Below, one piece after another: positions 43,941 to 52,900 of a DNA stretch of 64,000 nt; the stretch's first letter is position 1, and each line of letters opens with the position of its first letter. The notes beneath the pieces are model-generated. The model ran no database searches, was not told where the DNA came from, and worked only from the letters and a program-made list of their open reading frames with translations. Position numbers and translations under genes: made by a program. The DNA is from Paraphysomonas bandaiensis (lineage: Eukaryota > Chrysophyceae): assembly GCA_965644295.1 (NCBI GenBank), contig CBFFRP010000419.1, positions 62,001 to 126,000 on the forward strand. Reading direction: 5' to 3'.

Positions 43941-44888
43941 TTAATCTATCGGTGTTATGATACATGTTATATGATAATATGTTGTTGCGCCATTATCAAC
44001 ATCAGCGCCTAAAACCTCTTCGCCTGTGAAAGGATAATACATTTTGAATCTTACACGACGATTATATTTCATGTTGCTTATTTTAAATACTGGGCCATTA
44101 CCTGCAAATAGACAAGGTTCACTTGTGTTTTTAATGTATGGACTCGCAATAATCATTCTGTCGGTCTGGCTCTGATATCCTCCGTATCCATTTTCTGCAA
44201 ATCCATATGAATATAAATTAATATATCGATATTGTCCAGTTGCCAATGTACCTGTGTTTATTTTAATATCAACGACGTCCACGAAATAGCTGTTAAAGTT
44301 ATCGTTTATGCTTGGTAATGTTATATAGCAATCATTTGCGCTTCCTTCTGCGTTTACGCTGGTAATGGAATATGTGAATGATTTATATTTATTGCTTATT
44401 ATATACTTACATGGTGATGATCTGATGGGTGTTAATGACAAATGTAATGTCCAGCGTTTCTTATAGCCTCCTAGTGCGACCGTGTCCTGATTGAATCCTT
44501 CGCAATTCCTCAGTGTAAATCGTATGGTTTTATTATTAAAGTTTCTTACCATATACACCATATTGGTTAAATTATTAGCAATCCCCTTTCTATGTTCTGC
44601 AAGTTCAGAAGCAAAAATTGGAGGCATGATAGCCTTAAAACTGGAATCATTATGAGTGCTGTATCCTGTTTCTACAAAATCCTTTGCTTCAATGAGGACA
44701 GCAGATGATGTCGGTGTATCTAGTAAAACTGACGTGGCATTAAAGAATAATGGGCAACATATAAAATATTCAACATCATTGGGTAGTAATGCGAGCATAG
44801 GTATATCACATGAAGCATTATCTCCTGATGATGAATTGCATGTATCTACTACGTATGTGAATGTCTCATCTGTATAGAAGTCTTTCAT
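43941..44888 (-). CDS. Viral protein with two copies of the triplicated beta-rich domain
   Basis: 315 aa from MKDFYTDETFTYVV. Repeat one: FTYVVDTCNSSSGDNASCDI, then VLIEAKDFVETGYS, VYMVRNFNNKTIRFTL and WTLHLSLTPI. Repeat two: FTYSITSVNAEGSANDCYI, then LATGQYRYINLYSYGFAENG, FKISNMKYNRRVRFKMY and YYHITCIITPI. Each is about 150 residues and lines up with the 151-aa neighbour, so three copies stand in tandem over two genes. The closest pair is repeat two and the neighbour (LATG, AENGY/AEDGY). Probably vertex or spike components. Confidence 0.65.
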   Translation of the reverse strand: MKDFYTDETFTYVVDTCNSSSGDNASCDIPMLALLPNDVEYFICCPLFFNATSVLLDTPTSSAVLIEAKDFVETGYSTHNDSSFKAIMPPIFASELAEHRKGIANNLTNMVYMVRNFNNKTIRFTLRNCEGFNQDTVALGGYKKRWTLHLSLTPIRSSPCKYIISNKYKSFTYSITSVNAEGSANDCYITLPSINDNFNSYFVDVVDIKINTGTLATGQYRYINLYSYGFAENGYGGYQSQTDRMIIASPYIKNTSEPCLFAGNGPVFKISNMKYNRRVRFKMYYPFTGEEVLGADVDNGATTYYHITCIITPID

Positions 44889-44909
44889 TATATATTTCTG
44901 CGAGAAAAA
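44886..44909 (-). promoter_or_regulatory. Late-type start motif
   Basis: TTTTTCT-N8-TATATAATG ending at the start codon of the gene at 44888, same spacing as the two other copies. Confidence 0.6.
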
Positions 44910-44928
44910 TATATATAGGTATATTATT

Positions 44929-45117
44929 ATGGACAGATTGAAAGCAAAATTCAATAAGAAGATTACAGGCGCTCAGAACAAACTGAACAAGAAGGTAAGT
45001 GGCGCTCAGAACAAACTGAACAAGAAGGTCAGTGGTGCTCAGAGTAAAGTAAACAAGAAGGTAAACGGAGCACGAAAAAAGGCGAACAATAAAATCAATA
45101 GCCTAAAGTTCTTTTAA
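44929..45117 (+). CDS. 62-aa basic peptide built of 11-residue repeats
   Basis: Repeats of the form NKKVSGAQNKL at an 11-residue period (33 bp), about four copies, ending KINSLKFF. About a third of residues are Lys or Arg and there are no acidic residues after residue 2. An 11-residue period is typical of a long, slightly right-handed or membrane-lying helix. The peptide could condense DNA or coat a membrane. Two adjacent units are nearly identical at DNA level. Divergent from the gene at 44888. Small basic peptides are common in adenovirus-like virions; no homology is claimed. Confidence 0.6.
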   Translation: MDRLKAKFNKKITGAQNKLNKKVSGAQNKLNKKVSGAQSKVNKKVNGARKKANNKINSLKFF

Positions 45118-45560
45118 AATTGGGGTTTTTTCGGTTTTTTCGGTTTTGTTGTTTTTTAGAAGCAAAATGGCTGTTATGAGAACCCAAACCGCTACAGCAA
45201 GAATTATTTTTTGACAAAAACGGTCTGGAATTCTCATAACATGCTGATGTGGTCAAGCCTGCATCAACTGTATTTGAATTTCATGTTGTTTGTTTTAGAA
45301 AAACGCCTTTTTACAATGTGGCGGCACCGGGATTCGAACCAGAGGATTTCGCCTGCCGCCACAGACTACATCCGCTGGTGCGACTCCAACGTCTTTCATT
45401 GTATGTCACGACATGATTTAAATATATAAATGTAATATTTTCTGTCGTTTCAGGATGCGTTTTTCGCTTGTTTTCCTTAGATCAATATGTGTATCGATAT
45501 ATGTGCTGTGGAGATAATGTTATATGCGATATATATATATGCATCACACATAGACTCATC
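45118..45560. other. Viral right-end noncoding segment with tRNA-like hairpin
   Basis: No gene between the 62-aa peptide and the knuckle protein. Starts with a CGGTTTTTT repeat, includes the tRNA-like hairpin at 45318-45362, and has higher G+C than most of the element. Confidence 0.5.
45318..45362 (-). other. tRNA-like T-arm hairpin, not a complete tRNA
   Basis: On the minus strand, GTGGCGGC pairs with GCCGCCAC at the other end, enclosing a T-arm-like CTGGTTCGAATCCCGG. An outer pair, TACAATG with CATTGTA (45312 and 45397), encloses the whole. D and anticodon arms are missing, so this is at most a tRNA relic or mimic. The GGTTCGAATCC word is also an RNA polymerase III B-box. Confidence 0.45.
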
Positions 45561-45911
45561 ATGGTGTGCTCTCGCTGCAAGAATCCTGACCACAACATGG
45601 CTTCATGGGATTGTCCTCTTCGAAAGTCTTATGTTCCAAAGAATCGTCGTCCGGCCGACTACATTGACCATGAGAGCATCAAATATTTAAATGCTCTCAA
45701 GAACAGATCAATGGAAGAAGAAGCTGAGCTTCAAATTGAAGGAAACTCGATTGTTTTTACTGCCGATGAAAATGACCTTCGTCTTGAATTTGAGCTCTCG
45801 GATCTCATGAAAGAGCTGTCAATGGAGAAAAAGCTTGATCTGATTCGCAAAATGGAGGCGATTTTCGAGGATGAGCAAGAAGAGTTGCTGGATGACGCCT
45901 GCAAGAAGTAG
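45561..45911 (+). CDS. Small zinc-knuckle-like protein at right end of the viral element
   Basis: 116 aa from MVCSRCKNPDHNM; the frame upstream to 45468 looks like leader. Cys-x2-Cys-x4-His-x6-Cys in CSRCKNPDHNMASWDC is a knuckle-like zinc site. The C-terminal half is strongly acidic and helical (MEEEAELQIE, LMKELSMEKKLDLIRKMEAIFEDEQEELLDD). Its G+C content and codon choice (many CTC, GAG, AAG) differ from the AT-rich viral core genes, so it may be a later acquisition. Function unknown. Confidence 0.65.
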   Translation: MVCSRCKNPDHNMASWDCPLRKSYVPKNRRPADYIDHESIKYLNALKNRSMEEEAELQIEGNSIVFTADENDLRLEFELSDLMKELSMEKKLDLIRKMEAIFEDEQEELLDDACKK

Positions 45912-45990
45912 CTTTTCATTCTTGCTTGTTTCTGTTTTCTTATTATGTGCTATATATGAGATAGCAAGGTTGGTATTTTGTTATGCCCAT

Positions 45991-46418
45991 AACTAATAAA
46001 AAGTATTGTCAGATTGCGATCCTTATGTCTGACCATGAAACATTTTGGACAGTGATGAAGCTATCGTGTGGTGTAGATTAGATAGCGTTGTTAGTATAGT
46101 GGCGAGCTCGTTTGTAGCTACTGCGGACTTTAATGTCAGAGATTTAGTTTGTAGCTATTCCATCAATTCTACTATTTTTTGGACCCAAATTTCCCAATAT
46201 TTTAAAATTGGGGAATTGGATTTGTCTAGAAATCTTAGAAATGTTAGAATGTTAGAATGAATAGAATATATATAATTGATAGAAAAGATATATAATATAT
46301 AAGAATAAGTGATAGCCCATTTAATAATTTAGAATTTTATGACTCCACCAATAAGATGTAGTTTCGAAGAAACGGAATCTAAATTACTTAGCCATGGCTG
46401 TCTGGCGCTCGGGGGGGC
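45991..46418. repeat. Right terminal inverted repeat of the viral element
   Basis: Complement of 29584-30010. Outer 347 bp identical by eye; the inner 80 bp carries several substitutions and small gaps. Ends GGCGCTCGGGGGGG, followed by CTTGT. Confidence 0.93.
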
Positions 46419-46423
46419 TTGTT
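46418..46423 (+). repeat. Target-site duplication, right copy (GCTTGT)
   Basis: Same six bases as 29578-29583. The first G is ambiguous with the terminal G run. Confidence 0.8.
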
Positions 46424-47175
46424 GAAGTCAAGCATTGTGCTAATATGTTAATGTAATCGTGCGGTATCGAAGTTCCAGTTTTGTCACGTAGTAGACATTT
46501 CATTTGAATTAGACATTCTACATGAAGAGTCAAAAACTTCCTGCTACTTTCGTTTTGATTAATTTAAAATTATATATATGACTATTGGACAACTCTTGGT
46601 AGTTTGCTTAAATCACAATACGACAGACGTATCAATGTGTCAATTATTTGATGTTTGTTTCCATTTACTACGAAAAAATGCTACTAGGTCCGATACAGAG
46701 TAGATGTTAACGCCGCGAAAAGTATTATCAGAGCTAAGAAGTCACATTATTTTAACAATCACCGTGGACAAGAAATAGATTATTACACATTCGATTCACC
46801 AAATTCTTCACTATACTTCCATGATTTCAACAATTCCGCTACAAATAAAGTTGTACTTACAGGAAGCACAACACTCATGATATTTGGCCCCATTCCCCTG
46901 TATCATGAACTCAAGTTATTGCGTAATAAAAAAATGATATACTGTCAAATACACAAACTACACAAGGGTGCAAGCATTGTCTATATATGTCATGCAAACT
47001 ACAAAAACTACATCTCAAACAAGCATATCTCCACGAACCTACAAAAGAAGAGAAGTCCATAGCTTGAATACAACGATTTCATAGCTTTCAGTGGCGACAC
47101 CTGTCGTATCATACACCTATTCCGGTAATCATTAGTTCACCAACGTATTTTCGCAAAAATATAACAAAGTCCTGC
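46424..47175. other. Spacer with an orphan open frame
   Basis: Between the viral element and the carrier gene. The plus-strand frame 46688-47062 is open for 124 codons after a TAG and includes TTLMIFGPIPLYHELKLL and KKSHYFNNHRGQEIDYY. It has no good start codon before 46877, and could be an exon or decayed coding sequence. I do not recognise it. Confidence 0.4.
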
Positions 47176-48091
47176 TTACTCTGTGTGCACTGCGTCAATA
47201 GGGTTCGTGACCATAGCCCCAATCAGAGATGCTGCAACACTCTTTGCAGCTGTCACGGCGGTAGGGGATATATCAGTTGGAACTAGTGGTAAAATTCTCT
47301 CTTCTATGGTGTCCAGAGCACATATAATGGCCACGTATTTGGGAACAGTGCGAATGATCCCTGCAGTCAAAGAATATAAAAACCACGTCAACACATATTG
47401 TACATAAAGTATCAACAACACAGCTGTTTCTTCTTTTTAAACAACACAACACAAACAAGTCATAAAGATGGTAGATTGCGTCACCTGGAATACAACCAGT
47501 GAATATTCCGCGGTAACCATGTCGCTTAATTAAACTATCCACATAATCTAACACAGTCTTCTCTTGTGTCTGTGGATTCTGTAGAATTTATTTAGAAAAC
47601 TACTTTAGATATTTGATATAATACCTGAAGTGCTATCGAGCCCATCACAAGTGGAATATTAACTATTTGAACTACGGTACTAACGACTAACGGGGGAACA
47701 ACAGAAACAGCAATACCATCAATCTTGTTTTGTTTCAAAAATTGTTTCCCTATAAAAAATATTAATACAAACACATTTTCATATAACAAAACACACCAAT
47801 ATCAATGCCGTAAAATATGGTGCCTCGTGACCATGTCATTCCTGCCAATGTAGTAAATGTTCCATGAAACGGTGGCTTAATTGCAGCATTGTAATAACGG
47901 TAGAATATATTGGATCCTTTTATATCGGAGAATTGCAATGTTGTACTAGCTCGCCACTGTAAGAAATGATTTAGATGGTTATGATATGCAAGTTTATGCA
48001 ACTGTCAGTTGCTATGTATTACCAGTGGAAAATTTAATATTGCAGCAAATCCAGCTGCTGTAAAGTAGCAGTCGGCATCATCAGTTGACAT
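47176..48091 (-). CDS. Mitochondrial carrier (SLC25) family protein, third repeat incomplete
   Basis: Inner-membrane metabolite carrier family. Five exons in phase: 48023-48091, 47797-47956, 47625-47749, 47485-47578 and 47176-47360, about 210 aa against about 300 usual. Seen: repeat one with a degenerate signature (FPLWRAST), SIFYGID-like and RGTIFYGIDIGK; repeat two with VNIPLVMGSIALQ, RHGYRGIFTGCIPGIIRTVP; and the start of repeat three, ASLIGAMVTNPIDAVHT. It then reaches a stop, but a GTAAGC donor overlaps that point, so a further exon may exist. I could not find a convincing one downstream. Substrate unknown. Either a truncated copy or a gene model missing its last exon. Confidence 0.72.
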
Positions 48092-48572
48092 GAATGTGAT
48101 TGTGTTGTTAAACAATGCAATATTAGTGCAGGGTTTATATCTATGTAGTTATGGGATGAGTATGTGGCATGATATGCACAGTTGAGTGTATGTTTATATG
48201 TAGGGTGTGTATGTACTGCTGTACCATACATTAGACAGCTGCTGTGGTGGGACTGCTGTGTACAAGATGGTGGATGAGTCAGAGGATGTATGGTGCGAAG
48301 GTACTGTACAGTACCGTCCGATTGAGTGTGTATGTAAGTACTGCTGTATGTATGTATGCAGGTACGACGTAGGTGGTTTGGTACTGCTGTATATGTAGAC
48401 ACCAGATACATGTACTGCTGCATTGTACTCTAGGTACATAGGTACAAAAATATGCCTCTACAATGTATCACAGAGGTATGTACTGCTGTATGTACCTCAC
48501 ATATCTAACCTCTCATAATATCCATTAAACTCTCTCATATATATACACCCATTACATCTCTACACACCATCC
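48092..48572. promoter_or_regulatory. Divergent upstream region with repeated ACTGCTGTA words
   Basis: Lies between the carrier (-) and MFS (+) genes. TACTGCTGTA or close variants occur about six times (near 48212, 48338, 48382, 48413 and 48480), set in TATG-rich DNA. The same word marks other gene-upstream regions in this window. Confidence 0.5.
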
Positions 48573-49991
48573 ATGTATCGCCTAATAAAATACACTCAAT
48601 TAACCCTATTCAATCACCGTATTCATAGCAATCAATCAATCTTATATCTCTTATGTTTAACATCTTTTCTTATCGGTATCCCTCAAAACATCATGAGTCC
48701 CTCCTTATCATCCATAGCATATGATTTAGGATTCACTGAAAGGGAAAGAGATCTATATATTGGTAGTTATATGCAAGTGTGTTATGCAGTGGTCTCATTA
48801 CCCTTCAGTCTTATAGCTGGTGTGATGGCTGATCACTATCATCGTGTCACGTTGCTTATTATAATCACACATATTGGAGCATTAGCAATGATTGGATTTG
48901 GTATCTTTTCATCTTATCCTCTTATGCTTTTTCTACGTACTCTACAAGGCATTGTATATGGTGCATGTATTCCAGTTGTGTATTCCCTTATGAGCGACCT
49001 GTTCTCTGCTTCTAAGCGTGCTCGAATGTCAGCGTATTTAACTGTAGCTATGGGCGGAGGTACTCTCTTTGGACAGCTATTCGCTGGGTATATGGCACCT
49101 TTTATGAGCTGGCGCGCCTCTTTTGTATTGTTTGGAGTTTTGACGATGTTACAAGGTGTTGTTATCTGTCGCTCTGTACAAGAGCCAGTGAGAGGTGTTT
49201 TAGATACAGATAATACGGAGGAGGATACTGCTACATCTCTTATAGCGGACAGCTCATCTGCACCACCCATGTTCTCTCTAGCTGCAGTTATTGATATCCT
49301 TCACATGCTTCAGATTCCCACAGTTGCGTTGATGCTTCTCCAGGCTATCCCTAACAGTATCCCTTGGGGCTTGTTGTCTGTCCACATGCACGATTTCCTC
49401 ATAACGGAGGGAAAGATGGAGGTGTCAGCTGCAACCTCTCTCATTGCTATGTTTGGAGCAGGAGCAGCTATCGGAGGAGTTGGTGGAGGGGTGCTAGGTA
49501 CATATGTGTACACTATCAAGAAGATATATTTACCTCTGTTTATGGGCATCACACTGGTAGCCGCAGGATTTCTGATGCAAGTTGTGCTGTCTATGTGCAT
49601 TCACAACCCGGACTCTATGATGTTCATGAGCATGATCATACTTCTCGTAGGATCTCTAGCGGCTGTTAATGGATCCCTGAACCGTGCAGTGCTTCTCAAC
49701 GTAGCTACTCCATATACTCGAGGGGCAGCAGTTTCCACATTCACAGTTTTGATGTCGTTAGGTCGTGGAGTAGGTCCGGCTGCCCTTACTTCGCTCATGC
49801 ATTCACGAAATGTGAGTAGGCAAGTAGCGATGGAGAATCTTTTGTATCTGTGGGTATTTGCTGGCATTTTGTTACTAGGAATCAGCGCCTTCATCGTTAG
49901 AGATGAGGCTAATATGAGAGATGAAATACAGATAGGATCGACAGGGAGAAGTAAACGCGACGAGCCGATAGATGTTGAGAAAGTGTATTAA
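48573..49991 (+). CDS. MFS transporter, spinster-like
   Basis: 472 aa, single exon, about 12 membrane segments. Hallmarks: GVMADHYHR between helices 2 and 3 (the MFS loop motif), LRTLQGIVYGACIPVVYSLMSDLF in helix 4, GGGTLFGQLFAGYM in helix 5, and WRASFVLFGVL in helix 6. The pattern QGIVYGACIP...DLF with AMGGGTLFGQ is nearest to spinster-type (SPNS) lipid or sphingolipid transporters, though sugar-phosphate-type MFS members cannot be excluded. A cytosolic loop after helix 6 is acidic (DTDNTEEDTATS). The first Met is used; Met at 48693 is too late to keep helix 1. Confidence 0.82.
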   Translation: MYRLIKYTQLTLFNHRIHSNQSILYLLCLTSFLIGIPQNIMSPSLSSIAYDLGFTERERDLYIGSYMQVCYAVVSLPFSLIAGVMADHYHRVTLLIIITHIGALAMIGFGIFSSYPLMLFLRTLQGIVYGACIPVVYSLMSDLFSASKRARMSAYLTVAMGGGTLFGQLFAGYMAPFMSWRASFVLFGVLTMLQGVVICRSVQEPVRGVLDTDNTEEDTATSLIADSSSAPPMFSLAAVIDILHMLQIPTVALMLLQAIPNSIPWGLLSVHMHDFLITEGKMEVSAATSLIAMFGAGAAIGGVGGGVLGTYVYTIKKIYLPLFMGITLVAAGFLMQVVLSMCIHNPDSMMFMSMIILLVGSLAAVNGSLNRAVLLNVATPYTRGAAVSTFTVLMSLGRGVGPAALTSLMHSRNVSRQVAMENLLYLWVFAGILLLGISAFIVRDEANMRDEIQIGSTGRSKRDEPIDVEKVY

Positions 49992-50806
49992 ATGTTACGA
50001 TTTTTTTGTGATAAGGTGCTATTGTGTGTTACAATTCATTTATGAAGTGCTAGGTATAGATATACCAATCCACCGAGTTATTTGTTGTAATATCCAATAA
50101 TCCAAATTCCAAATGTACATGAACCTCACGGTGGATATATGTTCAACTATAGTGAAATCGATAGCGCGTTTTTCGCTGTTCTTGTTTATCAAATACAGTG
50201 TACTACAGTCTACAGTCATATTGAGAGATCAAATTTACTCACTAGTATTACCACCACTGTAATGCGTATAGTTAAGTTGTACGTTTCTATTGTCCATGAT
50301 GTATTACTCAGTTGTTCATAGTTAAGCAGCTTTCGTAGAGTAATATAATAGGATATCAGATTAAGCACTACGTAGTTAATTTGTTTTGCTACACTTGTTC
50401 TGACTCTTATACGCCTATTGCTAATAATAAGACATTCACTATTTCATAATATTATGATTTTACAATCCGTCCTAAGAGAATTAGCAATTACTCTGACATA
50501 TAATATTCAATCGAACACATTCCAGCGAAAAAGTTGCTCGAAAAGATTTCTACTGCAACAATTACGATTTAAACTTAAAATATTAGAACAACGTCATTAA
50601 GTACACTGCTTCACTTCTGTATAACAGTAGACTTCTCAAAAGATTTTATATATACGATGGCCACCTTAATTCCGAATGCAGCTATAATTTGTCAAATGTA
50701 AGGGCCATAACACTCATGAAAGCATACCGCAAATGCCAGCAATAAACAAAGTCTAAAAGGCAATACATAATATTCTACACATAAAGCACCAGTAAAAACA
50801 TGTACG
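49992..50806. other. Intergenic with a diverged SINE-like fragment
   Basis: About 50325-50445 resembles the SINE-like family: AAGCAGCTTTCGTAG near its start and ACGCCTATTGCTAATAATAA then GACATTCA at its end. The 5' part is missing. No gene recognised. Confidence 0.5.
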
Positions 50807-51832
50807 TTACATCTTATTCGAGACTCGTACTGAACGGGTAGATTGGCTTTGCTTAAACTCCAGTAGGTATATCATTAACTTGTCAACCGTCGTAACTTTC
50901 CTGTCAGCAATTTCTGGAATAACTACTGTACGGAAGACAGTATAGGACAAACGCTTGCCGAAAAGAACTCCCTCAGAGTACGTTTTAGTGGATGGATTGA
51001 AATGAAGAGCCACTGCTTTCTGAAAAATATGTTTGGCGTCCTGTCGTGTGAAGTCCATCTTGTAAGTATCAAATGGCACAAGTTCGGTGTGCATACAAAA
51101 ATTCACCAAATCTTGCGACGACATATATCCATCAACACTAAACTTTGTAAACAATGCAAAACAGCAGCTTTCTTCTTCTTTCTTATCTGGAGCCCCAATA
51201 TCCGCAACTTTGTTCATTACATCATCCAACTTCACGCTCTTTAACCTCTGGACTACTTTTCGGTTGGCTGCACTTCTTCGACTAAGACCAGCTCGCCATA
51301 TCTTCTGTAGTTTTAAACAGGCATTATGTTCTTTGAGTTCTTGAGCAGTCATCTGTCTGATATCTGTTCGGATATTGCGCTCTCCGTTCTCATGCACTTG
51401 GCTCGGCTCAAAAGTAGAGAGTTTTTCAACTAACTGAGAAGGAGTGGACTCCTGTCGAAGTGCCATCTCCGGCAATACAGCAAACCTAAAACAATTATAA
51501 TTGAAAATAGTATTCTCTGATTTCTTTTCAAGATATAATGCTTCAGCATCTTTTCTTGTAAAATATTTTTTAGTCAACATTTTAGTATCGACACACAACT
51601 TCAGAAACTCGTCTTTGTCCATATGACCCGTACAGTATGATAAATACAGTGACAATATTTCTTTTTCAGCTTCATTTCCCATTATATATATAAATAAATC
51701 CCTATCAATGAGATCATTATGATCTTTAAGTGATTCTACTAACATGTCTTTGTATCGTATCTTATCAGCACATATCACACCAATATCAGATGGTGTTAAT
51801 TTAGCAGGCATTGTTGAAGCAGCTGAACCCAT
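50807..51832 (-). CDS. N-myristoylatable protein with two p25-alpha/TPPP-like units and an IQ motif
   Basis: 341 aa from MGSAAST (G2, S6: N-myristoylation consensus); an upstream Met at 51853 would hide that Gly. Unit one, residues about 20-120: LYLSYCTGHMDKDEFLKLC, KKYFTRKDAEALYLEKKS and NCFRFAVLPEMA. A short IQ-like helix (LKLQKIWRAGLSRRSAANRK) follows. Unit two, about 215-335: FTKFSVDGYMSSQDLVNFC, FTRQDAKHIFQKAV, YTVFRTVVIPEIADRK. The order matches the p25-alpha fold of tubulin-polymerisation-promoting proteins, often duplicated in protists. A membrane-tethered microtubule or calmodulin role is inferred. Single exon. Confidence 0.62.
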   Translation of the reverse strand: MGSAASTMPAKLTPSDIGVICADKIRYKDMLVESLKDHNDLIDRDLFIYIMGNEAEKEILSLYLSYCTGHMDKDEFLKLCVDTKMLTKKYFTRKDAEALYLEKKSENTIFNYNCFRFAVLPEMALRQESTPSQLVEKLSTFEPSQVHENGERNIRTDIRQMTAQELKEHNACLKLQKIWRAGLSRRSAANRKVVQRLKSVKLDDVMNKVADIGAPDKKEEESCCFALFTKFSVDGYMSSQDLVNFCMHTELVPFDTYKMDFTRQDAKHIFQKAVALHFNPSTKTYSEGVLFGKRLSYTVFRTVVIPEIADRKVTTVDKLMIYLLEFKQSQSTRSVRVSNKM

Positions 51833-52900
51833 GATATTACTGTGTATTCTCACAGTTTATATAGTAAATTGAGATCTATATATTGATATTACTGCATGGT
51901 ATAAGTCAAGAGGTGCCGTTAACTGCATCTCTATCGAACTATAGACACGTACGATCTGCAAACCTTGACAATATGTAACGATAACTTGTACTTACCAATC
52001 AATATATTGTATATCGATATGATTGGAAGAGAATGCTCGGATATTCAACAACAAAAAAACGTATTTTTGTCAGACAAAATTGACGAAATTACATGACAAG
52101 CAGTATATATTATGATACATATTGGACAATTTTAACGTTTTTGTATTTTGTTAGATTTTTTGTGTAAAATTCTTGCTATTAAAGGTTTCTTATATGAATG
52201 TCATCATAGTATGGATTTTGTTCAGTGTATACGAATTGTAGAGTTGTAGTGTTGTCTTGTTTATGTTCTTCAAGTAGGAGTGATGATAGATAAATATGCT
52301 GAATTCAGGCACTTTGATTGTTGACAAGTTGGCATCTACTTAAAGTGTGTTTATCCACATATATACATAGCAGTGTATACAGTAAAATACAGCAGCGTAT
52401 ACAGCGGTATGTACACACTGAAACTGAAACGAATCATACATAAGAAAGTATACATGCAGAGTACATACAGTACATACATACACACACATATATGTACTGT
52501 ACCTATGTCATAGTAACGTATCCCTATAGACATATATGTACATACACATACATACACGCATACATATACAGCAGTACACACACACACATACTGTATACAT
52601 TATACATACAGTCCTAGAAGAGTAACGTATCCCTCTACATATACACACATACACATACACATACACGTCCACTCTATACATACACACACATACACATACA
52701 TAACAGTCCCAGAACACCTCTGTGTATATACACACCTCTTCATACATAACCCCCGAGCTAACTACATCTCAATATTGCCTTCAAGAGGATAGATTTCATT
52801 CCTCCCATATACCAGCATCTGTCCCATCCCTCCTCCTACCCCCCTCTATACATACTCATCAATAGAATAGAGTCATTGTCGTGATACATACATACTCACG
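51833..52900. other. Intergenic microsatellite-rich region
   Basis: No gene. From about 52350 to 52750 it is mostly CATACACATA-type repeat with CAGCAGTA/CAGCAGCG words (near 52388 and 52567) upstream of the coiled-coil gene. A direct repeat AGAGTAACGTATCCCT / TAGTAACGTATCCCT occurs at about 52508 and 52619. Confidence 0.5.

Larger units (their letters stand above)
29584..46418. mobile_element. Integrated Polinton-like virus (PLV), about 16.8 kb
   Basis: Bounded by inverted terminal repeats and a 5-6 bp target duplication. Gene order: zinc protein, integrase (+), helicase (-), polymerase (+), small zinc-finger genes, three basic or helical proteins (-), packaging ATPase (+), acidic protein, minor capsid protein, amphipathic protein, major capsid protein, fibre and head (+), triplicated-domain proteins (-), repeat peptide (+) and a knuckle protein (+). 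The integrase-PolB-ATPase-capsid set is the Polinton/PLV core. The absence of an adenain-type protease and the small polymerase fit a PLV better than a classical Maverick. Coding is dense and AT-rich without introns, in contrast to the flanking host genes. It is either a recent provirus or an actively mobile element. The host range is unknown. Confidence 0.93.

Noticed and set aside
45318-45362. Functional tRNA gene
   Set aside because: Only the T-arm and an acceptor-like stem are present. D and anticodon arms are missing and one T-stem pair is mismatched.
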